From positions 1 to 64,000 of the forward strand of contig CAKTTL010000002.1 in the NCBI GenBank assembly GCA_934615235.1: a DNA stretch of 64,000 nucleotides, written 5' to 3'. Positions within the stretch are counted from its first letter, which is position 1. The number at the start of each line of letters is the position of its first letter. The notes beneath the pieces were generated by a model. The model saw nothing but the letters and a program-made list of their open reading frames with translations, searched no databases and was not told the DNA's origin. Source of the DNA: an uncultured Clostridia bacterium. Lineage in GTDB: Bacteria > Bacillota > Clostridia > Christensenellales > Aristaeellaceae. Position numbers and translations under genes: made by a program. Shown one piece after another: positions 45,837 to 55,079 of the stretch.

Positions 45837-47526
45837 TAGTTATTTCTCCTCGATTAGATAGTCTAAGTTCTACGCAAAGTCCGCCAAGAACGCTTCTGGA
45901 AAGTGTCATGCCGGCTGATTGATCATAAAACAGCACCAATCTGCGTCGGATGTTATATAAGGCCGTTATGTTGTCGGTTGTACGTTCAGTTGTTGATTTC
46001 TGCATTTCCCAGAGTTTTTCATCATCCAACGAAGTTCCGTTATCTTCAATGCGAATAACAAGCTGTTCACCTTCCGTTTCGAAAGTGGTTCTGATCAATA
46101 ACCTCTCCTGATCGTGCATTGCATAAGAAATGGCGTTTTCATAGATGGGCTGTATGATCAAACGTGGTACAATAATCCGACTCCACTTTTCGGGAATAGG
46201 TGCTTGCTCTTGAACCAGCTTTGCGCCAAAGCGCATGGCCTGAATGGCCAGATAGTTTTTTGCATGCTCGTATTCATCGTTCAGTGGAACCTCCATTTCT
46301 CCGGTGGAGGACAGGTATTTAAAATAATCTCCTAGATGCTGACTAAGAATCATGGCATGCTCTGTGTCCTCGTAGGCGATCATGTGCCGCAGCAGATATA
46401 AAGTATTAAAGAGAAAATGCGGATGAATTTGTGCTTGTAGATGCTTCAATTCCAGTTTGCTGGTATATATTTCATACTTATAATTACTGTTGATGAGCCT
46501 TTCGATTTGTTGCATTGTAAAATTCAAACCGTCAAACAGCTGGTTAAATTCCCTAGCAACGGGTTTAGAGGTGATTCGCTGAGTCATATCGCCTTTTTGC
46601 ATTGCTTCCATGGCCTTCACCAGCTTTTTAACAGGGAAAACGATGGTTTTCCGAAGGCTTCTAAAACATAAAATAATAAGCGGAACGCATAACACTAGAA
46701 AAAGCATAAGCGTTAGTAGCTGCTTTCGCTCTTCTGTGAACACTTCATTGGCGATTAGGTATTTATTTAAATCGCTGTTCAGAATATCCGAATGAACGGA
46801 GACTACTTCGTAGGCCTTACGTTGGACATTTGCCAAATTGCATTGGCGCTGATTGGATAGCAAAACCATTCCGTTACCATAATCCATCATAGTAGGTTGA
46901 TCTGAACACGGTTCCACGGATAACATAGCTGTCAATTCCGCGATATCCAGGTGCGCAATCATCATAATTTGCGGGGCATGCCCGGGAAAAAGCAGTATTA
47001 GAAAAAAATCATTTTTTTCCTGATCATAATTCAAGACTTCGGGAATGGCCTGATTCAAAATGATGTCGTAGTCGCTTGCCGATACGCTGCGTAAACCTGC
47101 CTTGGAGGAAATGCTTTTTTCGTGCGTAACATAATAGACCTCCAGGCTTTTTACCATGGAGTTTTGAATACAAAAATTCTGTAAAGTCGTACTGATGCGT
47201 CGTACTGTCAAATAGTATTCACGACGGCTGTAATGGTCGTAATAGCCATAAAAGCTGATTAAATCCGCATTAATGTTGGCGTTGCTCAATAACTGGCGCA
47301 GGTTGAATTGAATGGATGCGATTTCCTTTTCTAGCATTTTTTTTGTAAATTGCATTCCTTGTTCCACAAGTGCGACAGTATTACTGTGCAGCTTATTGAT
47401 AGAAGTGTGAATCGTCATTCCTCCGAAAAAAAGGATTGGAAGAACCACAGCAAAAAATAAAGCGATAATCCTGGACGATACGCTGGGACGCGTTTGGGTC
47501 ACTGCAAACACCACACATTTTTTCAT
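45829..47526 (-). CDS. YesM-type sensor histidine kinase (module A)
   Basis: A 565-residue membrane kinase. One helix lies near residues 20-42, a large extracellular sensing domain spans about 43-270, and a second helix (LLTLMLFLVLCVPLIIL) is followed by a HAMP region. The His-kinase box is QAQIHPHFLFNTLYLLRHM and the ATP-binding N box VPRLIIQPIYENAISYAM, both of the YesM/LytS class. Such kinases pair with YesN-type regulators next to carbohydrate ABC transporters and sense extracellular sugars or their binding proteins. The ligand here is unknown. It is the first gene of the two-gene unit and diverges from the transporter operon. Confidence 0.92.
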   Translation of the reverse strand: MKKCVVFAVTQTRPSVSSRIIALFFAVVLPILFFGGMTIHTSINKLHSNTVALVEQGMQFTKKMLEKEIASIQFNLRQLLSNANINADLISFYGYYDHYSRREYYLTVRRISTTLQNFCIQNSMVKSLEVYYVTHEKSISSKAGLRSVSASDYDIILNQAIPEVLNYDQEKNDFFLILLFPGHAPQIMMIAHLDIAELTAMLSVEPCSDQPTMMDYGNGMVLLSNQRQCNLANVQRKAYEVVSVHSDILNSDLNKYLIANEVFTEERKQLLTLMLFLVLCVPLIILCFRSLRKTIVFPVKKLVKAMEAMQKGDMTQRITSKPVAREFNQLFDGLNFTMQQIERLINSNYKYEIYTSKLELKHLQAQIHPHFLFNTLYLLRHMIAYEDTEHAMILSQHLGDYFKYLSSTGEMEVPLNDEYEHAKNYLAIQAMRFGAKLVQEQAPIPEKWSRIIVPRLIIQPIYENAISYAMHDQERLLIRTTFETEGEQLVIRIEDNGTSLDDEKLWEMQKSTTERTTDNITALYNIRRRLVLFYDQSAGMTLSRSVLGGLCVELRLSNRGEITNE

Positions 47527-47626
47527 TTTCTACAGTGTATCATAAGCATTTTGAGAACGCAAACCCAATCCTAAAAGAAGAATAAAGCAATAAATGTATA
47601 TGGGCAAAGGGTTTTCCAGGGCATGG

Positions 47627-47659
47627 TAAACTTTTGCATTAAAAATGTAAAAATCTGCA
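47627..47659. promoter_or_regulatory. Candidate YesN binding site: 21-bp spaced direct repeat
   Basis: TAAACTTTTGCA and TAAAAATCTGCA are spaced 21 bases apart, centred about 80 bases before the -35 box of the solute-binding protein gene. AraC-type regulators commonly bind direct repeats two helical turns apart. Confidence 0.5.
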
Positions 47660-47721
47660 AAAAACATGGCGGAAGGTGCCGAGTATATCAAAAAACGAAA
47701 AAAATTCTTGATTTTGCATCA

Positions 47722-47749
47722 TTGAATAGTGACGATAAGTTATTATAAT
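47722..47749 (+). promoter_or_regulatory. Promoter of the module A transporter operon
   Basis: TTGAAT (47722-47727), 16-base spacer and TATAAT (47744-47749). The -35 box is imperfect, as expected for an activator-dependent promoter. The gene starts 38 bases further on, after AAAGGAGG. Confidence 0.6.
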
Positions 47750-47787
47750 ACATAGTACAAGGTAACCAAATAAAGGAGGTCTGTCTT

Positions 47788-49398
47788 ATGAAGAAACTAC
47801 TCTCAATTCTTCTAACTGTGGTCATGGTTTTCTCTGTTTCCTCTGCTTTTGCGTATGAACGCGGCGAATACGAAGCAACACCCGTGCCAGTTACCATCAC
47901 CAGTGCCAATATGCTGGATGTAACTCGTCAGTTTGACGAGAACAACCCTGACAAACGTAACATTAGCGAAAACCGTTGGGTTACGGCCTATAAAGACTAT
48001 CTGAATGTTGAGCTGCAGTACAAGTGGGTAGCGACTGACAGTGAGACCTCGGCTGCCAAGTGGAGCACGGCCATTGCCAGCAATGATCTTCCTGATTTCG
48101 CTATGGTTGGGAATAATGAATATCAACTTTTGCTGGAATCTGGGCTGATTGCGGACTGCTCAGAAGCATGGGATAAGTACATTTGTCCCGAATATAAAGC
48201 GTTGCTGGACGATTCATCTATTGCACAGGTAACCTTTAATGGCAAAATGATGGGCTTCCCTTATCCGACGAAAGGATACATGGGTGCAAAAATGCTCTTC
48301 GTCCGTCAGGACTGGCTGGATCAGCTCGGCCTCGAATATCCACATACGCTGGAGGAGGTTATTGCCGTAGCCAAAGCTTTTAAGGAAGCAAAGCTTGGCG
48401 GTGACGATACCATGGCGCTTATGGTGTCGAATGAGGACGATGGGCATATTTCAGGCCTGATGAACGTGATGGGGGCATATTACGATTATTGGGTTGAGGA
48501 TGAAAACGGAAAAGTTGTCTGGAGCAATACTCAGCCTGCCATGCGCGAAGCGCTGCTGAAATTGCAGAACATGTATTCTGAAGGCCTAATCAATGAAGAC
48601 TTTGCCGTTGTTACCACTGATTTGGCTAAGGAATATATTGCAGGCGGCAAAGCCGGTATTTTCTATGCCACAAGTTGGGATACTACTATGTCTATTCAGG
48701 CACTGTACGATAATGATGAAAATGCTCATATTGTAAGCGACTATATTCATGGCATAAACGGCGAGGATGTGAAATTCCAGACCAATACCCCGATTGTTAG
48801 CAAAGTTTTCGTGAACGCCAAGTGCAGCGATGAACAGATCAAGATGATCGCTCAGATGATCAACCTCACTTTTGATCTGACGAACTCTTCTGATTTGGAA
48901 ACTTATCAGAATTATTCTATCGACTCGGATGGTCATATGTGGTTTAAGTATGTCCCCTTTGGTGACAAACCTGTTAGCACCATCAACGATATGGCCGCTG
49001 CTTATGAGATACAGCTGGCTTATGAAGCAGGTGCTAAGACTTCGGATGACTATGAATGGGAATACACCGATGCAAAGGGCTGGTATGATTCCTATCTGGA
49101 CGCGCTCAATGGCGGAAGTACCCCTGACTGGTACTATTTGACCTTTGGCAAGGGCGGCGTTTACACCCAGCTATATGATGCATTCTTGCGTGGACTGCAT
49201 CTTGCAAATGCCTATGTTGGCCTGCCAACTGCTACTCAGCAGATGATGGGAGATGTGCTTGACAGCCAGCTGAAGACGGCTATGTTTGAAGTGATCATGG
49301 GTGCGGATATCTCTGCCTATGACGATGCCGTAAAAGTTTGGCTTTCCAGTGGTGGCCAGATGATTCTGGATGAGATCAACGAAGCGTTGGGAAAGTAA
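47788..49398 (+). CDS. Extracellular solute-binding protein (module A)
   Basis: A 536-residue secreted binding protein of the family-1 (LplA/YtcQ-like) type that captures a carbohydrate or related ligand for an ABC importer. A Sec signal peptide covers residues 1-22 (MKKLLSILLTVVMVFSVSSAFA). There is no lipobox Cys, which is unusual for a Gram-positive binding protein. Family segments include KWSTAIASNDLPDFAMVGN, VRQDWLDQLGLEYPHTLEEVIAVAKAF, and ALLKLQNMYSEGLINEDFAVV. It is followed by a terminator and then two permeases, so it is made in excess over them. Together with the second copy at 62441 it defines two related modules. Confidence 0.92.
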   Translation: MKKLLSILLTVVMVFSVSSAFAYERGEYEATPVPVTITSANMLDVTRQFDENNPDKRNISENRWVTAYKDYLNVELQYKWVATDSETSAAKWSTAIASNDLPDFAMVGNNEYQLLLESGLIADCSEAWDKYICPEYKALLDDSSIAQVTFNGKMMGFPYPTKGYMGAKMLFVRQDWLDQLGLEYPHTLEEVIAVAKAFKEAKLGGDDTMALMVSNEDDGHISGLMNVMGAYYDYWVEDENGKVVWSNTQPAMREALLKLQNMYSEGLINEDFAVVTTDLAKEYIAGGKAGIFYATSWDTTMSIQALYDNDENAHIVSDYIHGINGEDVKFQTNTPIVSKVFVNAKCSDEQIKMIAQMINLTFDLTNSSDLETYQNYSIDSDGHMWFKYVPFGDKPVSTINDMAAAYEIQLAYEAGAKTSDDYEWEYTDAKGWYDSYLDALNGGSTPDWYYLTFGKGGVYTQLYDAFLRGLHLANAYVGLPTATQQMMGDVLDSQLKTAMFEVIMGADISAYDDAVKVWLSSGGQMILDEINEALGK

Positions 49399-49408
49399 GT
49401 ATTGGTTT

Positions 49409-49449
49409 AAAGTGGCAGGCACGAATACTGCCTGCCACTTTGTTTTTTT
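49409..49449 (+). terminator. Terminator between binding protein and permeases
   Basis: AAAGTGGCAGGCA pairs perfectly with TGCCTGCCACTTT around seven bases, then GTTTTTTT. It would let only part of the transcription continue into the permease and enzyme genes. Confidence 0.9.
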
Positions 49450-49467
49450 GAAGAAAGGATGGCGACC

Positions 49468-50379
49468 ATGAAAGCACGATCCACTACAAGGGGACAATGG
49501 AAACGAAATTTACCCCTACATTTGCTTTTGCTGATGCCGGTTATATTAACCTTTATTTATAAATACATCCCTATGGTAGGCGTTATCATGGCATTTGAGA
49601 ACTATAAGCCTGCACAGGGTTTGCTCAAATCTAAGTGGGTCGGTTTGCGCAATTTCCAGTTTCTATTTATGATGCCTGGTTTTACAACGGCCGTTTGGAA
49701 TACGTTTATTATTGCTCTTGGAAAAATTATCTTGGGTATTGTGGTGCCTGTTACCTTTTCACTGATGCTCAACGACCTTAAAAGTCCTCTTCTCAAGCGG
49801 AGCATTCAGACTGTGATCTATATGCCACATTTCATTTCATGGGTTTTGATGGCAGGCATCGTTAACCGGTTACTGGCTCCCAACGGGCTGGTGAATCAGT
49901 TCATAGTTGCATTGGGTGGAAAATCTAAAGTTTTTTTGGCGGATAAATCAATTTTTCGTCCTCTTCTGTGGATTACTGAAATCTGGAAAGAATTCGGTTA
50001 TGGTACAATTGTCTATTTGGCAGCAATCTGCGCAATTGATACAACCTTGTATGAAGCTGCTGTTGTGGATGGTGCCGGCGCATGGCAGCAAATGATTCAT
50101 GTTACACTGCCAGGTCTGATTCCTACAATCATCCTGATGACGGTTTTGTCGTTGGGTAATATTCTGAATGCAGGCTTTGATCAAGTTTTTAACTTGTATT
50201 CTGAAATCGTATACAAGACAGGCGATATTATTGATACTTTTGTTTATCGTCTTGCTTTTAATAATGCACAGTTCAGTATATCTACAGCGGCAGGTTTGTT
50301 TAAGTCCTGCATTTCGTGCGTAATGATCGTAGTGTCTTATATTATTTCTTACCGTGTCAGCGGATATCGCGTGTTTTAA
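49468..50379 (+). CDS. ABC transporter permease, LplB type (module A)
   Basis: A 303-residue inner-membrane protein with six helices. The ATPase-docking EAA loop reads YEAAVVDGAGAWQQMIHVTLPGLIPTI. The start RGQWKRNLPLHLLLLMPVILTFIYKYIPMVG is typical of LplB-like permeases for complex carbohydrates. The ATG at 49468 is preferred because the AAAGG site is too close to an earlier ATG. No ATPase gene is in the cluster, so a shared MsmX/MsmK-type ATPase elsewhere probably powers it, as is usual for this class. Confidence 0.92.
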   Translation: MKARSTTRGQWKRNLPLHLLLLMPVILTFIYKYIPMVGVIMAFENYKPAQGLLKSKWVGLRNFQFLFMMPGFTTAVWNTFIIALGKIILGIVVPVTFSLMLNDLKSPLLKRSIQTVIYMPHFISWVLMAGIVNRLLAPNGLVNQFIVALGGKSKVFLADKSIFRPLLWITEIWKEFGYGTIVYLAAICAIDTTLYEAAVVDGAGAWQQMIHVTLPGLIPTIILMTVLSLGNILNAGFDQVFNLYSEIVYKTGDIIDTFVYRLAFNNAQFSISTAAGLFKSCISCVMIVVSYIISYRVSGYRVF

Positions 50380-50388
50380 GGAGAATGC

Positions 50389-51276
50389 ATGATGATACGC
50401 TATCAAAATAGTCTCTCCAGAAAATCTTTTGTAATTCTAAATCATTTTATGACGATCCTCATCTGCCTCATCTGCCTCTTGCCACTTATCTATGTGCTGG
50501 CTATCTCGTTAAGCAGCAAAGAATATATTATAGCAGGCAAAGTAACCCTGTTTCCTAAAGGATTTACTTTGTCTAATTATCAATATGTGATGAAGGATGC
50601 GCAGTTTTATACGTCATTTGGTGTTTCTGTATATCGAACGTTGCTTGCGGTTGTTGTGCAGATGGTAATGACTATTTGCGCAGCCTATCCACTATCTATC
50701 AGCAAGTACAAGTTCAGACAGCGCCCTCTTTATGCGTGGTATTTCATTATTACTATCATTTTCAATGGTGGCATGATTCCCACCTATCTGGCTGTGAGTA
50801 ATACAGGATTGCTTAATACAATTTGGGCTTTGATCATCCCCGAGGCAGTCCCTGTATTCAACATCATTCTATTGTCGAACTATATGAAGACTTTGCCCGA
50901 TGCGCTAAGCGAATCCGCGTCACTGGATGGTGCAGGACATATTCGTATCATGCTGCAAATCATTTTGCCTCTCTGCATTCCTTCCCTGGCTACTCTTACC
51001 TTGTTTGTGATGGTAGGCGCATGGAATGAATGGTTTGCCGGTATGTTATATATCAACAATCCCAATCTTTTCCCGTTGCAAACTTATTTGCGTGCTTTGA
51101 TTGTGGAAGTTGATATAAATCAAATGAGTGATCTGAATTCTATGGCAAATCTTGTTGCAAGTGTTGGCGCAGACACCGCTAAAATTTTCCTTGCAATGAT
51201 TCCGATTCTGTGCGTATATCCGTTTTTGCAAAAGTATTTTGTGAACGGGTTGGTCGCAGGAAGCGTAAAAGAGTAA
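50389..51276 (+). CDS. ABC transporter permease, YtcP type (module A)
   Basis: A 295-residue permease with six helices, the second half of the importer. The EAA loop reads LSESASLDGAGHIRIMLQIILPLCIPSL. The N-terminal FVILNHFMTILICLICLLPLIYVLAISLSS and the NGGMIPTYL segment are typical of YtcP. Its start is nine bases after the first permease. The short-chain dehydrogenase gene follows by about 15 bases, so transport and enzymes are one operon. Confidence 0.92.
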   Translation: MMIRYQNSLSRKSFVILNHFMTILICLICLLPLIYVLAISLSSKEYIIAGKVTLFPKGFTLSNYQYVMKDAQFYTSFGVSVYRTLLAVVVQMVMTICAAYPLSISKYKFRQRPLYAWYFIITIIFNGGMIPTYLAVSNTGLLNTIWALIIPEAVPVFNIILLSNYMKTLPDALSESASLDGAGHIRIMLQIILPLCIPSLATLTLFVMVGAWNEWFAGMLYINNPNLFPLQTYLRALIVEVDINQMSDLNSMANLVASVGADTAKIFLAMIPILCVYPFLQKYFVNGLVAGSVKE

Positions 51277-51291
51277 AAAGGAGAAATGATT

Positions 51292-52023
51292 ATGGAACTG
51301 CGTTGCAAAAAAATTATTATTTCAGGCGGCGGAAGTGGTATCGGTCTTGGTATTGCTCGCAAATGCGTATCGCTTGGGGCGCAAGTGGTGCTTATGGGAC
51401 GAACTGAGTCTAAATTACGCTGTGCCACAGATGAACTGGGCGAACGAGCCCATTATCATGTGCTGGATGTAAGTGATATTTCTGCCTTTTCGGCGGCAAT
51501 CGATGCGGCGTGTACAATTATGGGAGGGGTGGACGGTTTGGTAAACAGTGCTGGCGCATGCGCCTATACCCATGAATGGGGAGCAGGAATGTTCGAGCAA
51601 ACAGAGGATGAATGGGATAAAGTGATGGATACCAATGTAAAGGCCCCTTTTTTCCTTTCGCGTGCAGTACTAAGCTATATGATGACCCATAAGGTAGCGG
51701 GAAACATTCTCAATGTTGTTTCAGAAGCAGCCTTTGTTCCAGCATCTGCCAGCTATGGCGCCAGCAAGCACGCGCTCCGCGCGCTGACCGCGGGACTTTC
51801 ACAAGCCGCTATATGTTATGGTGTTGTGGTCAACGGCATTGCGCCCGGTACAACTGCAACGGATTTTGTTGATGTTTCCACAGAGCTTGCCATGCATCGC
51901 CAGGCGAATGGTCGTTTGGGAACAGTAGAAGAGATGGCAGAACTTGCTGCATTTCTTATGAGCCGTGAGGGTGAAAACATTATTGGTCAAACGATTCTAT
52001 CCTGTGGCGGAAGTACATTTTAA
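51292..52023 (+). CDS. Short-chain dehydrogenase/reductase (module A)
   Basis: A 243-residue Rossmann-fold oxidoreductase. The cofactor loop GGGSGIGLGIA (near 13-23), LVNSAGA (NAG motif variant), the catalytic Ser region NVVSEAAF and YGASKHAL (Tyr and Lys) are all intact, followed by NGIAPGTTATDF. ARG at the end of the second strand (MGRTESK) suggests NADP(H) preference. It oxidises or reduces an alcohol/carbonyl pair. Lying between the permeases and a glycyl radical enzyme, it probably prepares the substrate for that enzyme or removes its product. The ATG at 51292 has AAGGAG eight bases upstream. Confidence 0.9.
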   Translation: MELRCKKIIISGGGSGIGLGIARKCVSLGAQVVLMGRTESKLRCATDELGERAHYHVLDVSDISAFSAAIDAACTIMGGVDGLVNSAGACAYTHEWGAGMFEQTEDEWDKVMDTNVKAPFFLSRAVLSYMMTHKVAGNILNVVSEAAFVPASASYGASKHALRALTAGLSQAAICYGVVVNGIAPGTTATDFVDVSTELAMHRQANGRLGTVEEMAELAAFLMSREGENIIGQTILSCGGSTF

Positions 52024-52035
52024 AGCGGAGGTTAT

Positions 52036-54132
52036 ATGATGATTAGATCCGAAGCAAGTCCACGAGTAAAACGTCTGTTTGAGATGGTTCAGGAAAATCC
52101 AATGGTGCGTGGTGAACTGGATTACTATCATCCTGGACGGCAAAAATATTTGTTTCTGAAAGGCTGGATTGTGAACAATCAAGTTTTTTCAGTTCGCCTG
52201 CATCGGGCCTATGCAGAAGCATATGTGTTGGAACATATGCGACCTGTGATAGCCCACGACGAATTGATTGTTGGAACGCCTGAACTGCAGAGCCTGACGT
52301 CGGCTGAACAGAAAGAAATGGAAAATCTGCAATGGGTTGAAAAAAGCATGCAGCGTTATAATGGCCGCCGGGGACACATGACGCTGGACTGGGCTAAACT
52401 GCTCAGATTGGGTGTAAATGGAATGCTGGAAGAGTTGCAGACTAAACGCGCAGCGTTAGATATCGAGAAAAACGAAGATCTCTCCAAGGATGAATTCTAT
52501 GAGGGATGCATTGTGGAACTTACTGCCTTACTGGGACTCGCAAGACGCTATGCACAGGCAGCGCGAGAAATGGGAAAAGATGATGTTGCGGATATTCTTG
52601 AACGTGTCCCGGCTCAGCCTGCTAAAACATTTCGCGAAGCACTTCAATCAATTCATTTTTATGTATTCACGCTCTGGGACCTATACTTCTTTGGAAGAAT
52701 AGATCAGTTCCTGATTGACTATTATCGTAAAGATATTGCAGATGGAATTTTAACACACGAGGAAGCGCAGGAACTTGTGGATTGTCTGATGCTTCTAACC
52801 GCGGAATACATCTCAGCAGATTCTGTGCAGGTATGTACCATTGGTGGGCGCGATCCTAAAGGAAATCCTGTAGATAATGAAGTAACGCATCTGTTTTTGC
52901 AGGCCTGTACCCATGCACCCGTTCAGACTGCGCAGATAGCCCTTTTGGTACGAAATGACACGCCACAGGAAACACTGCGTTTTGCAGTTGAGCAACTGGC
53001 ACAAGGGTGTTCTCAACCGCAGTTGTATAATGATGATGTCATTACTCGTTCTATGCGAAGGTGGGGATTCCCAGAAGAGCAGTGTCATGATTATGGGAAT
53101 TGTGGGTGTGTGGAAATTGTTCCCTGCAACTGTTCGGGCATTTTTACTGTAAGCCCCTATCATAATCTTGTTGCCATGCTGTTGGAAGCGCTTCATACAG
53201 AACCTGAGGATTATGAGACACTAAAAAAGCGTTTTGCAGAAATTGTTAACCGCGAAGTGCGAAAGGAGAACATTCGCGAACGCCGTGACCAAATGGAGCG
53301 AACCCGAAACGGAAATGAATGCCTGCGCGTATCCTGCCTGGTAAATGACTGCATTGCGCGTGGAATGTCCATTGATGAAGGCGGTGCACGTTATAATCAT
53401 ATACAGCCTAACTTTTTGGGTATGGCAAATGTGGTGGATGGACTGGTAGCAGTTAACCGGTTGGTGTATGAAAGCAAAGAGTATACGCTTTCACAACTAC
53501 TGGACATTCTGGATAGCAACTTTGAAAAAGATCCTTTGTTACGCATGCGTATTATACATAAACTTCCACACTTTGGCACCAATGAACCGGAAACGGATGC
53601 ATTAATGCATTGGCTTGGCGAAATACTTCTAGCCAGTTGTAAGGGGTTGACATCCTATCGGAATGAAGATCCTTGCGTACCGGGTGCTTTTTCCTACAAG
53701 GAGCATAGCCGTCATGGAAGTCGGACAGGCGCATCACCGGATGGGCGACTTGCAGGAATGGCTTTGGCAGCAGGTTCGAGTGCCGTTCAGGGAATGGAAA
53801 CCGCTGGACCTACTGCTGCATTATGTTCAAACCTGGCTTGGGAACAGGAAGCTTTTCTTGGTGGCATTGCTAACAATTTGATGTTTTCTAAGAAGCAAAT
53901 GAGTGGTGAGTCGCTTGAAAAAATGGTTGAATTGGTTAGACACTTTTTCGCACAAGGTGGCATGCAGCTTCAAATTAATATTACTGATAGAGAAACGCTT
54001 CTGAAAGCACAGATTGAACCGGAAAAGTATCGCGACTTATTGGTTCGAATTGGTGGATTCAATGCTCGTTTTGTAGCCTGCGAACCAGAACTTCAGCAAG
54101 AGATTATCGAACGTAATGAACATGTTATCTGA
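52036..54132 (+). CDS. Glycyl radical enzyme with Cys-x-Glu active site (module A)
   Basis: A 698-residue enzyme of the pyruvate formate-lyase-like family. The glycyl radical site is LVRIGGFNARF, with Gly674 as the radical position. The active-site loop has GNCGCVEIVPC, giving thiyl Cys358 and Glu360. Cys-x-Glu is the arrangement of dehydratases and C-N, C-S lyases (glycerol and propanediol dehydratases, CutC, HypD, IslA), not of PFL itself, which has Cys-Cys. The segment after Glu differs from those known enzymes. It is shorter than most (about 780-840). Substrate unknown; an imported polyol or sugar-like compound is plausible from the operon. The activase gene overlaps its end by 17 bases. 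Confidence 0.92.
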   Translation: MMIRSEASPRVKRLFEMVQENPMVRGELDYYHPGRQKYLFLKGWIVNNQVFSVRLHRAYAEAYVLEHMRPVIAHDELIVGTPELQSLTSAEQKEMENLQWVEKSMQRYNGRRGHMTLDWAKLLRLGVNGMLEELQTKRAALDIEKNEDLSKDEFYEGCIVELTALLGLARRYAQAAREMGKDDVADILERVPAQPAKTFREALQSIHFYVFTLWDLYFFGRIDQFLIDYYRKDIADGILTHEEAQELVDCLMLLTAEYISADSVQVCTIGGRDPKGNPVDNEVTHLFLQACTHAPVQTAQIALLVRNDTPQETLRFAVEQLAQGCSQPQLYNDDVITRSMRRWGFPEEQCHDYGNCGCVEIVPCNCSGIFTVSPYHNLVAMLLEALHTEPEDYETLKKRFAEIVNREVRKENIRERRDQMERTRNGNECLRVSCLVNDCIARGMSIDEGGARYNHIQPNFLGMANVVDGLVAVNRLVYESKEYTLSQLLDILDSNFEKDPLLRMRIIHKLPHFGTNEPETDALMHWLGEILLASCKGLTSYRNEDPCVPGAFSYKEHSRHGSRTGASPDGRLAGMALAAGSSAVQGMETAGPTAALCSNLAWEQEAFLGGIANNLMFSKKQMSGESLEKMVELVRHFFAQGGMQLQINITDRETLLKAQIEPEKYRDLLVRIGGFNARFVACEPELQQEIIERNEHVI

Positions 54133-55036
54133 TAAAAAAAGTGTATCGGGGTTGGTTTCAAACATCCAACGATTCTCGCTGAACGATGGCCCAGGGATTC
54201 GTACAGTTGTTTTTCTGAAAGGATGCCCACTAAAATGCCCATGGTGTCATAACCCTGAATCTCGTCGGTTCTATCCTGAAATTATGCTTGACGAGAAAAA
54301 ATGTGTTGGCTGTGGCCAGTGCACAAAAACGTGTACCTTACATCACTTTGTCGATGGACAGCATTTTATCGATAGAGAAAGATGCAAACATTGCGGTCTT
54401 TGCGCACAGATATGTCCTACTAACGCACTGACACTAGTTGGAAAGTGCATGACGGTTGAGGAAATCTACCAGGAGGCAATGCAAGACTATGGATTTTGGG
54501 GAGAATCAGGTGGTATTACGTTATCAGGCGGAGAGCCATTAGCGCAGCCTGAATTTTCTATGGCAATTCTGCGGCAGTTTCATGAAAAAGGGATTCATTG
54601 TGCAATTGAAACCAGTGGATATGCGCCATGGGAAGTATTACAACGGTTTATTCAGCAGACTGACTTGTTTCTATTCGATATTAAGGAAACGAATAGCGAA
54701 CTTCATCAGGCGTATACAGGTGTAGCAAAGGAGCAAATTATTCAAAATTTAGATTATCTGAACCAGTCGAATGCGAAAGTTAGGCTCCGTTGTCCCATTA
54801 TTCCAGGATACAATGACAGGGAAGGACATTTGTTGGAGGTTGCCAAGCTTGCTAATCGTTTTTCTTGCGTAGAACGAATAGAAATAGAACCTTACCACCC
54901 CTTAGGACGCTCAAAGGCAAGGCAATTGGGAGAAGCTTATGTGTTGAATGATCAGGGTTTTCCGGATGCAGAAAGCGTAGCTCATTGGTTAGAAATTCTT
55001 GGTTCTGCAACATTGAAACCTGTTGTGCGTTCATGA
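54116..55036 (+). CDS. Glycyl radical enzyme activase, radical SAM (module A)
   Basis: A 306-residue radical-SAM enzyme. The cluster motif is CPLKCPWC (Cys37, 41, 44), followed by HNPES as in PFL activases. An insert carries two ferredoxin-like [4Fe-4S] motifs: CVGCGQCTKTC and CKHCGLCAQICP. GGITLSGGEPLAQ contacts SAM. It abstracts a hydrogen from Gly674 of the preceding enzyme. The double-cluster insert is typical of activases of non-PFL glycyl radical enzymes. The start overlaps the enzyme gene by 17 bases; an ATG two codons on is also possible. It ends the operon. Confidence 0.93.
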   Translation: MNMLSDKKSVSGLVSNIQRFSLNDGPGIRTVVFLKGCPLKCPWCHNPESRRFYPEIMLDEKKCVGCGQCTKTCTLHHFVDGQHFIDRERCKHCGLCAQICPTNALTLVGKCMTVEEIYQEAMQDYGFWGESGGITLSGGEPLAQPEFSMAILRQFHEKGIHCAIETSGYAPWEVLQRFIQQTDLFLFDIKETNSELHQAYTGVAKEQIIQNLDYLNQSNAKVRLRCPIIPGYNDREGHLLEVAKLANRFSCVERIEIEPYHPLGRSKARQLGEAYVLNDQGFPDAESVAHWLEILGSATLKPVVRS

Positions 55037-55042
55037 TGCTAA

Positions 55043-55079
55043 AACAAAGCGCCATGTTTTCAGAGACATGGCGTTTTGT
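55043..55079 (+). terminator. Terminator of the module A operon
   Basis: CGCCATGT pairs with ACATGGCG, extended by an A-rich left arm against TTTTGT. It lies seven bases after the activase stop. Confidence 0.8.
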
